DNA of 5,690 nt, taken from the NCBI GenBank assembly GCA_026647295.1, contig JAPKHB010000262.1, forward strand, positions 1 to 5,690, written 5' to 3'. The notes beneath the pieces are model-generated. The model did not search any database and was not told the DNA's origin. It saw only the letters and a list, made by a program, of their open reading frames with translations. A program made the translations under genes and the position numbers. Of this stretch, positions 2,931 to 5,690 are shown piece by piece. This DNA is from Planctomycetota bacterium (GTDB lineage Bacteria; Planctomycetota; PLA2; JAEUHO01). How positions within the stretch are numbered: the stretch's first letter is position 1; each line of letters opens with the position of its first letter.

Positions 2931-5690
2931 TCACAGGCTTCCTCTAGTGAGGACGTTTGAGATCTGCTCCGAACTCAACTTCCAGCCGCTAATGAACTGT
3001 CCGTCGGGCCTTGTAATGACATTCAGCCCCGTGGTTGGGTCCAAGTAGTGAATGACGGGCTTACCGCGGTACGTCCCGCGGATTGCGCGCGTCCCGGGAG
3101 CGCCTACGTGGCGGCGAATCGAATCGGCCAGTTTCTTCCAGTTAGCAGGATTGCTATCGCCGGTGATGCCGAAATCCGCAGCGTGCTTGAACTTCCTCTT
3201 GACCTGGTTCGTCGAAAATACGATCCGTTCGGACGGGCGGGGCGAATGCGTACGCCTAAACAGTCGAGGAAGCGGAACGGGTAGGCCAGCCAGCACGAAC
3301 AGCCCCGCCATGAAGTCATTGTAGTCCGTCGCGGAGCGCTCAAATGAATCCGACAGCCCCAACTTGTAGTGGACGACCCTGGCCCGCTCTTCGAAACCTG
3401 AGTCCCAAAAGCGTTTCTGAAACTCGCCGGCGAACTTCTCGAACTCAGCCTCGGAAAACCGCCTAAGTCCACCGCCCGCGACCAAGCTATGCAGCAGGTC
3501 GTCGATACCTTTCCACTTCGACCGAAGGTCCTTGATCTCATTGCGAGATTCATCCCAGAGCATTGCGGAAGCCTTACGAAATTGATATGCAAGATCCCAG
3601 GTGTATACGGGCTTACCCTCCTGCAGCCGCCAGCCCGCCTCGAACAACAACCCGCGGGCATTCTCTGTGAGCGCGAGGATCCTAACAAAGTCCTCGATCT
3701 GCGCCAAGTCTCCGCTCCTGGCATCAACCCAATTCTGGATCGCGTCGCGGCTTCCCCCTCCTAGAAGTGACTCTAGACAGATCCGCATGTACTTTCTGAT
3801 CGCGCCCTCGAAGACTCGGAGCGCATCGTGCGAGGCGTGCGCAAGTGACTCCCACCCATCCCGGGAGTGAAGCGGTTGGCGTAGTTCCTTCGGGACTCGC
3901 TTGGCCGCAGACTCGGTGATCTCCTTCAAGGCCCCTGCCGCGGTGCGGACACGGTCGAGCAAGGGGCCGAGAAGGCGCGCGCACTCAGCATAATACTCGT
4001 CTGGCTTGGGCGGTGCTGGCACACGGGGGTCCACATCCAGAAGTCGCCCGTGGGAGGAAGGGCCTGCACCCGGGGCGCCGGGGCGCCGCTCTGCCGATCC
4101 CCCTCCCCCATAGCGGTCGACCCGCCCACGTCTTGCGAGTTCTTGGCGCACTGCGGTCAGCTCATCAAGGAGCCGGCTCCCTTGCTCGACGCTGCGAAGT
4201 GATTCTGGGTCACCGAGCGCCCTAAGGATACGCTCCTCCAGGTCCTGCAGCCCCGCTGTGGAGATTTGACGCACGTCCGGGAGCCCGCCACTCGGCCCCT
4301 CCCCGTGCAGCGCAACACGTGCGTCTTCCATCGCCTGGGCTAGAAGGTCGTCCCCGTTCGGGCCATCCCCCGCGTCCGCGGGTCCGGAGGCGCCGAGCCC
4401 ATCTGGTCCTCGGGTCGCAGCCTTCGCCAAAGTGCCGCGGCTGCCGTAGGTGATCAGGTGTGCCAACTTCGACTCCACCGCTTCGATCTGCTTGTTGAGT
4501 TCGGCCCGCTTCTTGGCGTTCCACGTGATGCTCCGCTCGGCCTTGAGCCGCCGGATCTCACTCTCCCACGCCGCGATGCTCGCGTCGACCAACTGGCTCT
4601 GGGTGGGTTCCAGTCGCGCGTTAGCTGCGTCGGCGCGCGCCGTCGCAAGGGCCATGCGCGCCGCCGCGAGGGCCTGGCGGGCGGCGTGCAACTTGTTTAG
4701 CAGCGCGGCCTGCTGGTAGGACCCCTCGGGCACCTCCTGGCTCTTGACCATCAACTCCAGCACCTCGATCTCGGCCTTGCGCTGTGCCTCAATCCGCGCC
4801 CGGACCTTCGGGTCGGAGTCGACCCCGCGGGGATCGGCGACCCAACTGGTCAACTGCGGAAGCACCGCTCCCGAGGCCTCCAGGCGCTGCCGGGCTATGC
4901 GCGTGACGTAGTACTGGGCCCAGTCGATCCGGTGGTTGACGGCGGCGATCTCGGCGTCGATCCGCTCCTTGCGCTCGGGGCTCCAGGTCGTGCGCTTCTT
5001 GTTCTCCAGCCCCCGGCGCTCCCGCTCCAGATCCCGGACGCGCTGCTCGTTGAAGCGCACCGCCGCGCTATCGCGGGCGTCCAGGTATTGATCCTCGGCG
5101 CGGGCCAGGCGCGCCTGTGCGGCCGCGAGATTCTCCTTGAGGGCGGCCACGTTCCGTGGGTCCCTGGCCCGGCGCAGCCTCCGGTCCAACTCCTCCACGT
5201 CCTTCTGCGCCTCGTCGCGCCGTCGCTCGGTGCGCTTGACGTCGGGATCCTTCTTGAGGGCGCGTTCGGTCTCCTCGTCGAATGTCGTGTCCCGGGGGGG
5301 GCGGGAAGGCGGCGCCTGGGCCGGCTCGCCCGGCGCCCCATCTTTGTCATCGCCGCCCAGGATGCCGCGCGCGACCCGCCCCGCCCCCGCCAGGTCCTCG
5401 GCGGTGCCCAAGATCCCGACGCCCTCGACTCCGAAGCCGGCACCGGGGGCGCCGGCGGCGGCTCCCGCCGCTGCGCCTCCTGGCCCAGGCGCGTCGCTCA
5501 ACTGCATCGGATCGTCTCGTGGTGGCGAGGGACGCCCCTTCCCCTTGTACTCCCCCGGCGCCGCCGGGACGCCGCACCGCCAGGGGATGAGGTCAAAGGG
5601 GGGCGGGAGCGGGATGCTCGGGGTGTAGTCCGGCGAGAGCCAGGCGCCCGTCGCGTAGTCCTTCTGCGGCACGGGCATGTAGGGATAGGG
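2931..5690 (-). CDS. Large polymorphic toxin with C-terminal colicin D-type tRNA nuclease domain (probably 5'-partial)
   Basis: An ATG at 5676-5678 gives 915 residues, but the frame stays open to the window edge (CCC TAT CCC TAC before the ATG, no ribosome binding site), so the real start may lie outside. Numbering from that Met: 1-60 Pro/aromatic-rich; 61-130 Gly/Ala/Pro-rich; 135-265 and 290-415 charged, heptad-like helices, probable coiled coils that resemble each other; 415-470 and 520-560 flexible linkers; 560-790 a helical domain I do not recognise; 793-807 a hydrophobic Pro-containing segment; about 823-915 the toxin. The toxin carries K829-F-K831-H832-A and F-I-S897-G-W899-K-L, matching from memory the Lys608, Lys610, His611, Ser677 and Trp679 of colicin D with nearly identical spacing. 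Colicin D cuts the anticodon loop of tRNA(Arg) and stops translation. No signal peptide, PAAR, VENN or TonB-box-like element is seen, so the delivery route is unknown. An immunity gene follows directly. Confidence 0.88.
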   Translation of the reverse strand, partial: PYPYMPVPQKDYATGAWLSPDYTPSIPLPPPFDLIPWRCGVPAAPGEYKGKGRPSPPRDDPMQLSDAPGPGGAAAGAAAGAPGAGFGVEGVGILGTAEDLAGAGRVARGILGGDDKDGAPGEPAQAPPSRPPRDTTFDEETERALKKDPDVKRTERRRDEAQKDVEELDRRLRRARDPRNVAALKENLAAAQARLARAEDQYLDARDSAAVRFNEQRVRDLERERRGLENKKRTTWSPERKERIDAEIAAVNHRIDWAQYYVTRIARQRLEASGAVLPQLTSWVADPRGVDSDPKVRARIEAQRKAEIEVLELMVKSQEVPEGSYQQAALLNKLHAARQALAAARMALATARADAANARLEPTQSQLVDASIAAWESEIRRLKAERSITWNAKKRAELNKQIEAVESKLAHLITYGSRGTLAKAATRGPDGLGASGPADAGDGPNGDDLLAQAMEDARVALHGEGPSGGLPDVRQISTAGLQDLEERILRALGDPESLRSVEQGSRLLDELTAVRQELARRGRVDRYGGGGSAERRPGAPGAGPSSHGRLLDVDPRVPAPPKPDEYYAECARLLGPLLDRVRTAAGALKEITESAAKRVPKELRQPLHSRDGWESLAHASHDALRVFEGAIRKYMRICLESLLGGGSRDAIQNWVDARSGDLAQIEDFVRILALTENARGLLFEAGWRLQEGKPVYTWDLAYQFRKASAMLWDESRNEIKDLRSKWKGIDDLLHSLVAGGGLRRFSEAEFEKFAGEFQKRFWDSGFEERARVVHYKLGLSDSFERSATDYNDFMAGLFVLAGLPVPLPRLFRRTHSPRPSERIVFSTNQVKRKFKHAADFGITGDSNPANWKKLADSIRRHVGAPGTRAIRGTYRGKPVIHYLDPTTGLNVITRPDGQFISGWKLSSEQISNVLTRGSL
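2934..3212 (-). other. Colicin D-like tRNA(Arg) anticodon nuclease domain (residues ~823-915)
   Basis: This is the catalytic tip of the toxin. Seen directly: basic entry N-Q-V-K-R-K-F-K-H-A-A-D-F-G-I with H832 (codon 3183-3185), a helical stretch N-W-K-K-L-A-D-S-I-R-R-H, the strand motif G-T-Y-R-G-K-P-V-I-H-Y-L-D-P-T-T, and the closing strand G-Q-F-I-S-G-W-K-L with S897 and W899, then an SSEQISNVL helix. H832 to S897 is 65 residues, against 66 between His611 and Ser677 recalled for colicin D. All recalled active-site residues are kept, so the domain is expected to be active. tRNA(Arg) specificity is inferred from family membership. Confidence 0.88.
2938..2945 (-). promoter_or_regulatory. Ribosome binding site (AGAGGAAG) for the immunity gene, inside the toxin's 3' end
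   Basis: Read on the minus strand, AGAGGAAG at 2945-2938 stands 14 bases before the immunity ATG (2923) and overlaps the last codons of the toxin. The spacing is longer than the usual 5-9 bases, but there is no in-frame alternative start nearby, so it is the likely Shine-Dalgarno, probably helped by ribosomes ending at the toxin stop. This would tie antidote synthesis to toxin translation. Confidence 0.5.
4437..5132 (-). repeat. Duplicated coiled-coil segment inside the toxin (residues 183-260 and 329-414)
   Basis: The two helical stretches read as copies of one unit. Residues 217-260 align without gaps to 371-414 at an offset of 154. Eleven of 44 positions are identical, among them the T-W pair (231-232 and 385-386), I244/I398, A246-V247/A400-V401, Y257/Y411 and R260/R414, and many others are conservative. 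Upstream, the Leu/Ala-rich halves (183-206 and 329-352) align at an offset of 146. The copies are separated by residues 261-328. Each copy looks like a helical hairpin. A role as a rod or docking stalk that holds the nuclease away from the N-terminus is inference. Confidence 0.55.

Noticed and set aside
5137..5628. 163-aa plus-strand frame opposite the toxin N-terminus
   Set aside because: Its Pro/Ala/Ser/Arg translation mirrors the Gly/Ala/Pro-rich coding strand; it ends and begins without signals and is antisense to the much longer toxin frame.
2931..5690. Contact-dependent inhibition (CdiA) or RHS type toxin
   Set aside because: No VENN motif, no filamentous haemagglutinin repeats and no YD/RHS repeats are visible in the 915 residues; only the C-terminal nuclease plus immunity arrangement is shared with those systems.
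1..5690. tRNA, rRNA, CRISPR array or intact transposon
   Set aside because: No cloverleaf-like arrangement, regularly spaced repeats beyond the short pair at 2317-2358, or transposase-like protein was found on reading both strands.

Overview
The window is GC-rich bacterial DNA, roughly 58-70% GC in most coding stretches with local peaks above 80%. It carries an accessory, conflict-type locus. A lipoprotein with a lipobox points to a bacterium with lipoprotein export, probably a high-GC Gram-negative (a myxobacterium-like lineage is only a guess). No RNA gene, CRISPR array or intact insertion sequence is visible. Reading frames are open at both edges, so the first and last genes are incomplete.

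Plus strand, left part (1-2247): the tail of an unrecognised beta-rich protein is followed 34 bases later by a tightly packed run of three frames. A small doubtful ORF (241-483) has a good ribosome binding site. Its stop overlaps by ATGA the start of an unknown protein of about 307 residues (480-1403). That protein's stop lies one base before the start of a predicted lipoprotein (1405-2247). I recognise no family for any of them. The tight spacing suggests co-translation.

Middle (2248-2635): a gene-poor stretch between convergent genes. It contains a 17-bp direct repeat with a 25-base period and an extremely GC-rich, C-skewed block. It may be the scar of a mobile element or recombination; I see no intact transposase.

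Minus strand, right part (2636-5690): a polymorphic-toxin module. A large protein (at least 915 residues) has a Pro/Gly/Ala-rich N-terminus, duplicated coiled-coil segments, low-complexity linkers, an uncharacterised helical domain, and a C-terminal domain of about 93 residues. That last domain matches the colicin D tRNA(Arg) anticodon nuclease, including the K-x-K-H and S-G-W catalytic signatures. Seven bases after its stop begins a 95-residue acidic protein matching the colicin D immunity family. Together they form a toxin/antidote pair: the nuclease would block translation in a competitor by cutting tRNA, and the immunity protein would protect the producer by masking the active site. The trafficking part is not colicin-like, and I could not identify the delivery route. 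That, together with the duplicated coiled coils and the neighbouring unknown operon, is the main novelty here.
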